Of a stretch of 5,361 nt of DNA, positions 1-5,361 are shown piece by piece. The position numbers were made by a program, and so were the translations under genes. Under the pieces are notes generated by a model that ran no database searches, was not told where the DNA came from, and saw only the letters and a program-made list of their open reading frames with translations. Numbering within the stretch: position 1 is the stretch's first letter; every line of letters begins with the position of its first letter. Source of the DNA: an uncultured Hyphomicrobiales bacterium (GTDB taxonomy: Bacteria; Pseudomonadota; Alphaproteobacteria; Rhizobiales; Beijerinckiaceae); NCBI GenBank assembly GCA_903932565.1, contig CAIZGQ010000890.1:1-5361 (forward strand), given 5' to 3'.

Positions 1-870
1 CGCCGCTGAGATTGAGTTCTCGACAATCGGCAGCAGCACGCGCAAGCGCACCGGCAGGCGTGCCTCCATGATCATGCGCGCAATCGCCAAAGCAGTCGCC
101 GCACCGGCCATGTCTTTCTTCATCAGGGCCATCGCGCTCGACGGCTTGATGTCGAGACCGCCGGTGTCATAGCAAACCCCTTTACCCACCAGCGTCACCT
201 TGGGCGCATCGGGCTTGCCAAAGGTGAAATCCACCAGCCGTGGCGCTTGGGCCGCCGCACGCCCCACGGCGTGAATGAGCGGGAAGTTTTGCTCCAGCAG
301 CTCGTCGCCCCGGATAACGCGGATCGCAGCGCCGTGCTGCGTGGCGAGCGCCACGGCCGCAACCTCCAGCGCTTCCGGCCCCATGTCGTTGGCTGGCGTG
401 TTCACGAGATCGCGCCCAAAGGCGACGCTGGCGGCTGCCCGCTCAAGTGCTGTCGCATCAACCCCCAGCGGGCGGACGAGAAGAGGACCTTCCTTCGCGG
501 GCGTTTTGTAACGCCGAAAGGCATAGGCCGACAGCAGCCAGCCAAGACACGCCTTGCCGAGTTCATCGGTCGTGAGGTTCGTGGGATCGAACCAATATGT
601 GCCGACAGGCAGCTGTGTGGCGAGCCGCCCCGGCAGAAACGGATCGGTGGCGCGGGCACCGGGGGCTTCGCGGGCGAAAATCACAGCCAGGGCGCTGCCA
701 TCGGTGTCGGGCAACAGCACATGACGCCCGGCGACCGGTTCAAACCCCATCGACTGGGCAAAGCGCTGGGCGACCGGCGGCAGGCTATCGCGCACCTGCG
801 GCCACGTCGCGGACGTGACCACGTGGATTGGAATGGCGTGATCGTTCGGGCCTGCGAAGTGCGGGGCCAT
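1..870 (-). CDS. Leucyl aminopeptidase, peptidase family M17 (C-terminus beyond the window)
   Basis: Cytosolic two-metal aminopeptidase that removes N-terminal residues from peptides. The 290 codons seen cover the N-terminal domain (about residues 1-150) and the start of the catalytic domain. Landmarks are LVNTPANDMGP (155-165), VGKGVCYDTGG (228-238), LDIKPSS (239-245) and KKDMAGA (251-257). Set against bovine lens aminopeptidase with a constant offset of 20, K230, D235 and D253 match metal ligands K250, D255 and D273, and K242 matches catalytic K262. The remaining ligands (NTDAEGR motif) would lie past the left edge. The ATG at 870 is chosen because GGAGAA (877-882) sits six bases upstream. 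The frame stays open further upstream, but I found no better start there. The gene diverges from the TadD-like gene. The family is certain. Symbols such as pepA or lap are avoided because this shorter alphaproteobacterial type is a separate paralogue group. Confidence 0.95.
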   Translation of the reverse strand, partial: MAPHFAGPNDHAIPIHVVTSATWPQVRDSLPPVAQRFAQSMGFEPVAGRHVLLPDTDGSALAVIFAREAPGARATDPFLPGRLATQLPVGTYWFDPTNLTTDELGKACLGWLLSAYAFRRYKTPAKEGPLLVRPLGVDATALERAAASVAFGRDLVNTPANDMGPEALEVAAVALATQHGAAIRVIRGDELLEQNFPLIHAVGRAAAQAPRLVDFTFGKPDAPKVTLVGKGVCYDTGGLDIKPSSAMALMKKDMAGAATALAIARMIMEARLPVRLRVLLPIVENSISAA

Positions 871-912
871 GGGCGTTTCTCCGGCGGGGTCAATGGCCCG
901 ATTTAACGGTCC

Positions 913-940
913 ATTAGGGTTAACGTTTTATCACTTTCAA
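913..940 (-). promoter_or_regulatory. Possible promoter for the M17 aminopeptidase
   Basis: Read on the minus strand, TTGAAA (935-940) is followed after 16 bases by CCTAAT (913-918), a fair -35 and a weak -10. This would give a leader of roughly 35 bases before the ATG at 870, leaving room for the GGAGAA ribosome site. The gap between the divergent genes is about 108 bases and must hold the control of both. I see no clear matching promoter for the plus-strand gene. The evidence is only resemblance to sigma-70-type boxes. Confidence 0.22.
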
Positions 941-978
941 GACGCACACAAGACGAGTCCGTGCGCAGTGGAAGCAAC

Positions 979-1830
979 ATGCGTGACACGGCCCTCCCCA
1001 CATCGCCATCCTGCTCTTTGACACGCGCGCTCGTCCGACGCTTGAGCATCGTGATTCCCTTGATGCTACCGTTTACGCTGGGGGCCTGCAAAAGCCTCAT
1101 GCCAAACGATATCACAGGGTCGATCAACGTTGCCGCGCCCGCGCAGCCCACCACAATCGAAGGTGGACGTGCCATGGCCGAGCAATGGAAGGCGCGGTAT
1201 GAGGCAAACCCCAGCGACAAGCGGGCCGCCCTGAATTACGCGCTGGGCCTGCGCGCTTCGACGCAATATGCGCAAGCCGTGGCCGTGCTGCAGGTTGTCG
1301 CCATCCGCAATCCCGAAGACCGTGAGGTTCTATCGGCCTATGGCAAGGCGCTCGCCAATGCCGGGCGGTCGGCGGAGGCTGCCGAAATCCTCGCCAAGGC
1401 GCATAGCCCCGATTCCCCAGATTGGACGGTCCTCTCGGCGCAGGGAAGCGTCGCCGACGAGATGGGCGACCATGCCTCGGCGCAGGCCTATTACAACGCG
1501 GCTTTGAAAATCGTGCCGGGAGAACCGAGTGTTCTCAGCAATCTCGGGCTGTCGTTTGCGCTCTCCAAGGATTTGCGCAGCGCAGAGACAACGTTGCGCC
1601 AGGCCGCGGCCCATCCGCGTGCGGACGCGCGTGTCCGCCAGAACCTGGCGCTCGTTTTATCGCTGGAAGGCAAGTTTGAGGAAGCCGAAACAATCCAGCG
1701 GCGCGATCTTTCGGCGGCGGACGCCGCCAGCAACGTCAAGGCCATTCGCCAGATGATTGCCCAATCCAACACATGGCGCGATCTCCAGGGCCTTGACCGT
1801 GACCCCAAGAAGCCACGCCACGGCACCTGA
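979..1830 (+). CDS. tadD: TadD-like TPR lipoprotein (Flp/Tad pilus assembly)
   Basis: Probable outer-membrane lipoprotein of the TadD family, which helps assemble the Flp/Tad pilus secretion apparatus. Counting from ATG 979 (283 aa), a long basic n-region (RALVRRLS) is followed by a hydrophobic stretch ending LGAC, so the lipidated residue should be Cys37. Lys38 at +2 permits sorting to the outer membrane. A short linker with DITGSI follows. About four to five TPR helix pairs then run from residue 68 to 250, for example AYGKALANAGRSAEAAEIL, a unit around VADEMGDHASAQAYYNAAL, and NLGLSFALSKDLRSAETTL. The tail RQNLALVLSLEGKFEEAE and RQMIAQSNTWRDL is typical of alphaproteobacterial TadD. GGA at 970-972, six bases before ATG 979, favours this start; an in-frame GTG at 961 is the alternative. 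No other tad gene is visible, so the pilus role rests on family resemblance. Confidence 0.85.
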   Translation: MRDTALPTSPSCSLTRALVRRLSIVIPLMLPFTLGACKSLMPNDITGSINVAAPAQPTTIEGGRAMAEQWKARYEANPSDKRAALNYALGLRASTQYAQAVAVLQVVAIRNPEDREVLSAYGKALANAGRSAEAAEILAKAHSPDSPDWTVLSAQGSVADEMGDHASAQAYYNAALKIVPGEPSVLSNLGLSFALSKDLRSAETTLRQAAAHPRADARVRQNLALVLSLEGKFEEAETIQRRDLSAADAASNVKAIRQMIAQSNTWRDLQGLDRDPKKPRHGT

Positions 1831-1919
1831 GCCAGCTGAATAAATGTCAGCCTCGCGGCAGCTGCCCGCAGACACGAGCTTCACTGGCTTGACCTATATT
1901 GGGGCGATCCCATCCAACC

Positions 1920-1939
1920 TATGCTAGGCTTTAGGCATA
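1920..1939. repeat. Short inverted repeat upstream of the SPW gene
   Basis: TATGC (1920-1924) and GCATA (1935-1939) are perfect inverted arms around a ten-base centre. The element lies 28 bases before the start codon of the SPW membrane protein. It overlaps the most AT-rich part of the intergenic region, where TATGCT and CATAAT could act as -10 boxes. It could be an operator or chance; five-base arms occur often at random. Confidence 0.2.
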
Positions 1940-1967
1940 ATCCGTTTCTTTGCCCAGGACTTGAACC

Positions 1968-2339
1968 ATGCCCACACGTGTCACGATGCCAAGCCAGTGG
2001 CAGGACTGGGTTAGCTGGGGCCTTGTCCTTGCGTTGCTGCTCTCGCCCTGGATATTCCTGTACTGGACCGAGTCAAAAGCGCTGACCAACGCCGTCATCT
2101 GCGGTTTCCTGTTGATTGCGATTGAAGTGCTGACCCTGACCGTTCTGCGTTTGTGGGAAGAGGTGCTCAATGTCGTGCTTGGCACCTGGCTGATTGTCTC
2201 ACCGCTCGTGTTGCAAATCGCAAATGTGACCGCAGCCATTCTGTTTTTACTGATCGGCGCAGCCGTGGTGGCACTCGCCTTCTTGGAAATCCGCGACATC
2301 CGCAATCGCGACCAGATGACAAAAAAACCAGCACGCTAG
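1968..2339 (+). CDS. SPW repeat family integral membrane protein
   Basis: Small (123 aa) inner-membrane protein with two SPW repeat units and four predicted transmembrane helices (about residues 14-33, 39-60, 66-84 and 86-107), followed by a charged cytosolic tail (EIRDIRNRDQMTKKPAR). The first repeat opens with WQDW (11-14) and ends SPW (26-28). The second opens WEEVLN (63-68) and ends SPL (78-80), so the family Trp is lost in the second copy. The biochemical role of the family is not established. The start at ATG 1968 is supported by AGGA (1956-1959), eight bases upstream; Met7 is a less likely alternative. The gene stands 137 bases after the TadD-like gene with no recognisable terminator between them, and 61 bases before the Cld homologue on the same strand. 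Confidence 0.85.
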   Translation: MPTRVTMPSQWQDWVSWGLVLALLLSPWIFLYWTESKALTNAVICGFLLIAIEVLTLTVLRLWEEVLNVVLGTWLIVSPLVLQIANVTAAILFLLIGAAVVALAFLEIRDIRNRDQMTKKPAR

Positions 2340-2348
2340 GCCAAAAAT

Positions 2349-2376
2349 CTCGGCAACGCATGGCTTGCCGAGCCAT
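2349..2376 (+). promoter_or_regulatory. Two overlapping, mutually exclusive hairpins between the SPW and cld genes
   Basis: Hairpin A pairs CTCGGCAA (2349-2356) with TTGCCGAG (2365-2372), a perfect eight-base stem with an eight-base loop. Hairpin B pairs ATGGCT (2360-2365) with AGCCAT (2371-2376), a perfect six-base stem with a five-base loop. The two share bases 2365 and 2371-2372, and the loop of A supplies the 5' arm of B, so they cannot form together. On the plus strand there is no T-run after either stem, so A is not a classical terminator of the SPW gene. On the minus strand hairpin A is followed by ATTTTT, which is terminator-like for antisense reading. It may be a leader element of cld or a weak 3' end for the SPW transcript. 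Confidence 0.4.
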
Positions 2377-2400
2377 ATGATCGGCGATTAGCGTAAGCTT

Positions 2401-2970
2401 ATGACGATCCCGATCCTTGTTACATTTTCCGGCGGCGCGTCAGGCAACTGGCGCGTTGACGATATCAGACCGGTGTCCGGCGCAAGTCTGTCGATGTGTG
2501 CGAGGGTCTGGGTTCAGGAAGATGCGGACACCGGCCCGATTGACCAAGCTATGTGGAGCCTGCGTGGGACGACGAGCAACACCCGCTACACGCAACGCTC
2601 TGAAGTCACAGCCCTGAACGCCGTTCAGCAAGGGTTGGCGCGGCCACAGGCAACGCAGGCCGCCTTGATCCCCATTCGCAAATCGAAAGAATGGTGGGCG
2701 CTGGCACAGGATGAGCGTCGCGCGATTTTTCAAGAGCAGTCCAAACATATCTCGATCGGCATGGACTATTTGCCCGGCGTTGCGCGACGCCTGCATCACT
2801 GCCGCGAGATGCACGAGCCCTTTGATTTTGTGACCTGGTTTGAATATTCGCCGGAAGACACGGCGGCCTTTGATGAGATGCTCGGACGTCTTCGCGCATC
2901 CATCGAATGGACTTATGTCGAGCACGAGGTCGACATCAGGCTGACGCGAATTGCACACGCCGCCACATGA
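2401..2970 (+). CDS. cld: Chlorite dismutase family haem protein, short (dimeric) type
   Basis: Member of the chlorite dismutase family; active members turn chlorite into chloride and O2 on a b-type haem. At 189 aa it matches the short lineage typified by Nitrobacter winogradskyi Cld (about 183 aa) rather than the longer pentameric enzymes of perchlorate respirers. The C-terminal half is strongly conserved: IPIRKSKEWW (90-99), QDERRAIF (103-110), YLPGVARRLHHC (123-134), EPFDFVTWFEY (139-149) and EVDIRL (176-181). His116 aligns with the proximal haem ligand (His114 in NwCld as I recall it). Arg129, 13 residues on, aligns with the distal Arg127 needed for chlorite turnover. I see no signal peptide, so it should be cytosolic. 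An in-frame TAG at 2389-2391 rules out an upstream start; no clear Shine-Dalgarno precedes ATG 2401. The physiological substrate is uncertain. Confidence 0.9.
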   Translation: MTIPILVTFSGGASGNWRVDDIRPVSGASLSMCARVWVQEDADTGPIDQAMWSLRGTTSNTRYTQRSEVTALNAVQQGLARPQATQAALIPIRKSKEWWALAQDERRAIFQEQSKHISIGMDYLPGVARRLHHCREMHEPFDFVTWFEYSPEDTAAFDEMLGRLRASIEWTYVEHEVDIRLTRIAHAAT

Positions 2971-3001
2971 AAACGGCGGCACGTCCAGCGCCGCCGTTTT
3001 C
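2969..3001. terminator. Bidirectional rho-independent terminator between converging cld and mmsA
   Basis: GAAAACGGCGGC (2969-2980) pairs perfectly with GCCGCCGTTTTC (2990-3001), a 12-base stem with a nine-base loop. GC-rich inner pairs are flanked by A4 on one side and T4 on the other, so the hairpin gives a U-tract on both strands. It starts inside the stop codon of cld (TGA 2968-2970) and lies 22 bases beyond the mmsA stop on the other strand. It can therefore end both converging transcripts. Confidence 0.88.
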
Positions 3002-3023
3002 GTGTCAACTGCCAGAAAAAGCC

Positions 3024-4520
3024 TTATCCCATGGTGGGGATCGAGAACTCCGCGCCTTCCTTGACGCCGCTCGGCCAGCGGGCTGTGATCGTTTTTGTCT
3101 TGGTGTAGAAGCGGAATGAATCCGGACCATGCTGGTTGAGATCGCCAAAGCCTGAGCGCTTCCAGCCACCAAAGGTGTAGTACGCTAGCGGCACCGGGAT
3201 CGGCACGTTCACGCCGATCATGCCAACCTGCACCTTGCTGGCAAAGTCACGCGCTGCGTCGCCATCGCGCGTGTAGATCGCGACGCCGTTGCCATATTCA
3301 TGATCGTTGCAGAGCTTCAGGGCTTCACCATAGGTGTTGGCCCGCAGGACCGAGAGCACCGGACCAAAGATCTCTTCCTTGTAGATGCGCATGTCCTTGG
3401 TGACGTTGTCGAACAAGCAGCCACCCAGATAAAAGCCCTTCTCATAGCCCTGCATCTTGAAGCCACGACCATCGACGACGAGATTCGCGCCTTCCTTCAC
3501 GCCGATATCGACGTAGCTCTTGACGCGCTCAAGCGCTTCCTTTGTCACCAGCGGGCCGTAGTCCGCGCTGACATCGGTGGACGGCCCAATCTTCAAAGCT
3601 TCCACGCGGGGAATGAGCTTTTGCATCAGCGCATCAGCCGTGCCCTTGCCAACCGGCACGGCAACGGAGATCGCCATGCAACGCTCGCCGGCCGAGCCAC
3701 AGCCCGCGCCAATCAGCGCATCGACCGCCTGGTTCATGTCCGCATCGGGCATGATGACCATGTGGTTCTTCGCGCCACCAAAGCATTGCACGCGCTTTCC
3801 AGTCGCGGTGCCGCGGCTGTAGACATATTCTGCAATCGACGTGGAGCCGACAAAACCGATCGCCTTGATGTCGGGATCATCGAGCAGGGCGTCGACCGAT
3901 TCCTTGTCACCATTGACGACATTGAGGATGCCGGCGGGCAGACCAGCTTCGATCATCAATTCGGCAAGCCGCATCGGCACGCCGGGTGCGCGCTCGGACG
4001 GCTTCAGGATGAACGCATTGCCGCAGGCAATCGCCGGGGCAAACTTCCACATCGGGATCATCGCGGGGAAGTTGAACGGCGTGATACCGGCCACAACACC
4101 CAGCGGCTGGCGCATAGAATACATGTCAATGCCCGGACCCGCACCATCGGTAAACTCGCCCTTCAGCAGATGCGGTGCGCCCAGCGCAAATTCAACAACT
4201 TCAATGCCGCGCAGAATATCGCCCTTGGCATCGGGAATCGTCTTGCCATGCTCGCGGGCGAGCAGCTCGGCAAGCGCCTCGTTCTCGCGCTCCATGAGTT
4301 GCAGGAACTTCATGAACACGCGCGCACGACGCTGCGGGTTCGTCGCGGCCCAAGCCGGTTGCGCCGCCATCGAGTTCTCAACGGCCGCACGAACTTCTGC
4401 CTTTGAGGCAAGGGCGATCTTTGAAATGACCTCGCCCGTCATGGGCTGGTAGCCGTCGGCAAAGCGCCCCGACGTGCCCTTGACATGCTTGCCGCCGATA
4501 AAATGCGAAACGTCCTTCAT
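3024..4520 (-). CDS. mmsA: CoA-acylating methylmalonate/malonate-semialdehyde dehydrogenase
   Basis: Cytosolic NAD-dependent aldehyde dehydrogenase that converts methylmalonate semialdehyde to propanoyl-CoA, and malonate semialdehyde to acetyl-CoA, with loss of CO2. It acts in valine, beta-alanine and inositol breakdown. The 498 aa are full length for the family. Visible residues are the oxyanion Asn150 in TPFNFP, Lys173 in KPSE, the Rossmann segment GFVGSTS (222-228), catalytic Cys281 in GERCMA, and EEIFGP (382-387). Asn252 in GGAKNH stands where ordinary aldehyde dehydrogenases carry the general-base Glu. This is the hallmark of the CoA-dependent MMSDH subgroup and separates it from hydrolytic ALDHs. 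AGGAGA (4525-4530) just upstream of ATG 4520 is a strong ribosome site. The nitronate monooxygenase gene lies 61 bases upstream on the same strand, with no clear promoter or terminator between them, so cotranscription is plausible. Confidence 0.97.
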   Translation of the reverse strand: MKDVSHFIGGKHVKGTSGRFADGYQPMTGEVISKIALASKAEVRAAVENSMAAQPAWAATNPQRRARVFMKFLQLMERENEALAELLAREHGKTIPDAKGDILRGIEVVEFALGAPHLLKGEFTDGAGPGIDMYSMRQPLGVVAGITPFNFPAMIPMWKFAPAIACGNAFILKPSERAPGVPMRLAELMIEAGLPAGILNVVNGDKESVDALLDDPDIKAIGFVGSTSIAEYVYSRGTATGKRVQCFGGAKNHMVIMPDADMNQAVDALIGAGCGSAGERCMAISVAVPVGKGTADALMQKLIPRVEALKIGPSTDVSADYGPLVTKEALERVKSYVDIGVKEGANLVVDGRGFKMQGYEKGFYLGGCLFDNVTKDMRIYKEEIFGPVLSVLRANTYGEALKLCNDHEYGNGVAIYTRDGDAARDFASKVQVGMIGVNVPIPVPLAYYTFGGWKRSGFGDLNQHGPDSFRFYTKTKTITARWPSGVKEGAEFSIPTMG

Positions 4521-4581
4521 GGTCTCTCCTCGTGTGTCCAGAAATGAAATGGCAGGCGTTGGATGGGTAAAACTTTAAATC

Positions 4582-5361
4582 TCAGGATGGCGCCCAGCGT
4601 TCGGTTGTCGCCCGCAAACACGCCTGCGCGTCGCGCCAAAGCTTTTGCGTGATCGCGGCCGCTGATCCTTTGCTGGCGAGCTTGACGCTCTGCCCGGCCC
4701 AGAGCGAAAGTGCATCAGGCGATCCGGCCTTTGCAGCGGCCGCGCGAAGCTCCTGCGTCAGCGCATTTTGCACCGGATAGGCGGGCACCTCATGCTCGAT
4801 GGGTCGCATCGTTCGCATGAATTCGTTTTCGATGCCGCGCGCATAGCGTCCCGAAAGCGCCCGCGTCAGACGCGTGGGATCATCGCCCGCCATCTCGATG
4901 GCCGTGCGCCACGTGGCATTTGTCAGCGCTTCGTCTGACAAAAGATAAGCCGTGCCGATCTGGACGGCATCCGCCCCCAGGGCGAGGGCGGCGGCGATGG
5001 CTGCACCGTCCGTGATGCCACCTGCTGCGATCACTGGACACGCGACAGCTGCGCGGATCGTGCGCGTGAGGGACAGCGTTCCAATCAGGTTTTCGTTGGC
5101 CGAGCCCAAAAATGTGCCGCGATGACCCCCGGCTTCAGCCCCTTGCGCGCAGATTGCGTCGGCCCCGACTTCGACCCAGGCGCGGGCTTCGGCCACACTG
5201 GTGGCGGTGCCAATCACATAAACGCCTTTGGCCTGCAGAGCCTTGACTTGCTCAGGCGTCACAAGGCCGAAGGTGAACGACGCCGCTGGTGGGGCTTCCG
5301 CCACAAGCGCATCAAACTGGCTGGCAAAATCTTCCGCCCATTGGTTGGGAATGGCTTGATC
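4582..5361 (-). CDS. Nitronate monooxygenase, FMN TIM-barrel (N-terminus beyond the window)
   Basis: FMN-dependent enzyme of the nitronate monooxygenase (former 2-nitropropane dioxygenase) family. It oxidises alkyl nitronates such as propionate 3-nitronate to a carbonyl compound plus nitrite/nitrate. The visible 259 residues cover the C-terminal two thirds. AQGAEAGGHRG carries the active-site His (about visible residue 80), and VIAAGGITDG (about 110-119) with LGADAVQIGTAYLL forms the phosphate-binding end of the barrel. GGHRG favours NMO over the related enoyl-ACP reductase FabK. A GTG at 5304 could be read as a start, but the frame stays open to the window edge with family-like residues (NQWAEDFASQFDALV), so the true start lies outside. 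It precedes mmsA by 61 bases on the same strand. The exact substrate cannot be told from the sequence. Confidence 0.92.
   Translation of the reverse strand, partial: DQAIPNQWAEDFASQFDALVAEAPPAASFTFGLVTPEQVKALQAKGVYVIGTATSVAEARAWVEVGADAICAQGAEAGGHRGTFLGSANENLIGTLSLTRTIRAAVACPVIAAGGITDGAAIAAALALGADAVQIGTAYLLSDEALTNATWRTAIEMAGDDPTRLTRALSGRYARGIENEFMRTMRPIEHEVPAYPVQNALTQELRAAAAKAGSPDALSLWAGQSVKLASKGSAAAITQKLWRDAQACLRATTERWAPS

Noticed and set aside
247..906. Plus-strand open frame (219 codons) opposite the M17 aminopeptidase
   Set aside because: The minus strand encodes clear M17 motifs through the same bases, and the plus-strand translation has no recognisable fold.
903..924. Two TTAA(C) boxes between the divergent genes as a CtrA site controlling the TadD-like gene
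   Set aside because: The boxes (903-906 and 920-923) are separated by 13 bases, not the 7 of the CtrA consensus TTAA-N7-TTAAC, so the match fails despite the attractive pilus link.
1857..1866. GGCAGCTGCC palindrome after the TadD-like gene as a terminator
   Set aside because: It is a perfect palindrome with no loop and no following T-run, so it cannot act as an intrinsic terminator.
1889..1925. TTGACC (1889-1894) with TATGCT (1920-1925) as a promoter for the SPW gene
   Set aside because: The spacing of 25 bases is too long for a sigma-70-type promoter, and no good -10 lies at 16-18 bases from TTGACC.
2440..2982. Minus-strand open frame (180 codons) opposite cld
   Set aside because: The plus-strand reading has strongly conserved Cld motifs. 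The antisense frame also runs into the terminator and lacks family features.
3300..4406. Long plus-strand open frame (368 codons) opposite mmsA
   Set aside because: It is antisense to a full-length, strongly conserved aldehyde dehydrogenase. Its translation is rich in His, Arg and Asp with no recognisable domain, as expected of a codon-bias shadow.
5302..5304. GTG as the true start of the nitronate monooxygenase gene
   Set aside because: The frame is open to the right edge with family-like sequence before it, and a start here would remove the N-terminal part of the FMN barrel.

Overview
The window reads as a chromosomal segment of a moderately GC-rich alphaproteobacterium, probably of the Hyphomicrobiales/Rhizobiales type. 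The evidence is the TadD-like lipoprotein with a DITGSI-type segment after its lipobox, the short Nitrobacter-type chlorite dismutase homologue, and GC-rich third codon positions. This is inference from protein resemblance, not a species call. I see no insertion sequence, phage gene, CRISPR array, tRNA or rRNA, and no stretch over 300 bases without a gene.

Layout, left to right. Bases 1-870 (minus) hold the N-terminal 290 residues of an M17 leucyl aminopeptidase, cut by the left edge. Head-to-head with it, across about 108 bases, is a plus-strand TPR lipoprotein of the TadD family (979-1830). After 137 bases comes a small four-helix membrane protein with SPW repeats (1968-2339). After a further 61 bases, which carry two overlapping hairpins, comes a short chlorite-dismutase-family haem protein (2401-2970). 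A strong bidirectional terminator overlaps its stop codon and also serves the converging gene. On the minus strand of the right half, a nitronate monooxygenase cut by the right edge (4582-5361) lies 61 bases upstream of a complete CoA-acylating methylmalonate/malonate-semialdehyde dehydrogenase, mmsA (3024-4520).

How the genes may work together. The two minus-strand enzymes on the right could form a short pathway. Nitronate monooxygenase oxidises propionate 3-nitronate to malonate semialdehyde, and MmsA-type enzymes convert malonate semialdehyde to acetyl-CoA. The left genes look like separate housekeeping or surface functions: peptide turnover and Tad pilus biogenesis. The chlorite dismutase homologue keeps the proximal His and distal Arg expected of an active enzyme, although nothing else here points to chlorate or perchlorate respiration. 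Most of the window is ordinary conserved core genome. The points worth a second look are the NMO-mmsA pairing, the catalytically intact short Cld, and the leader-like hairpins ahead of it.
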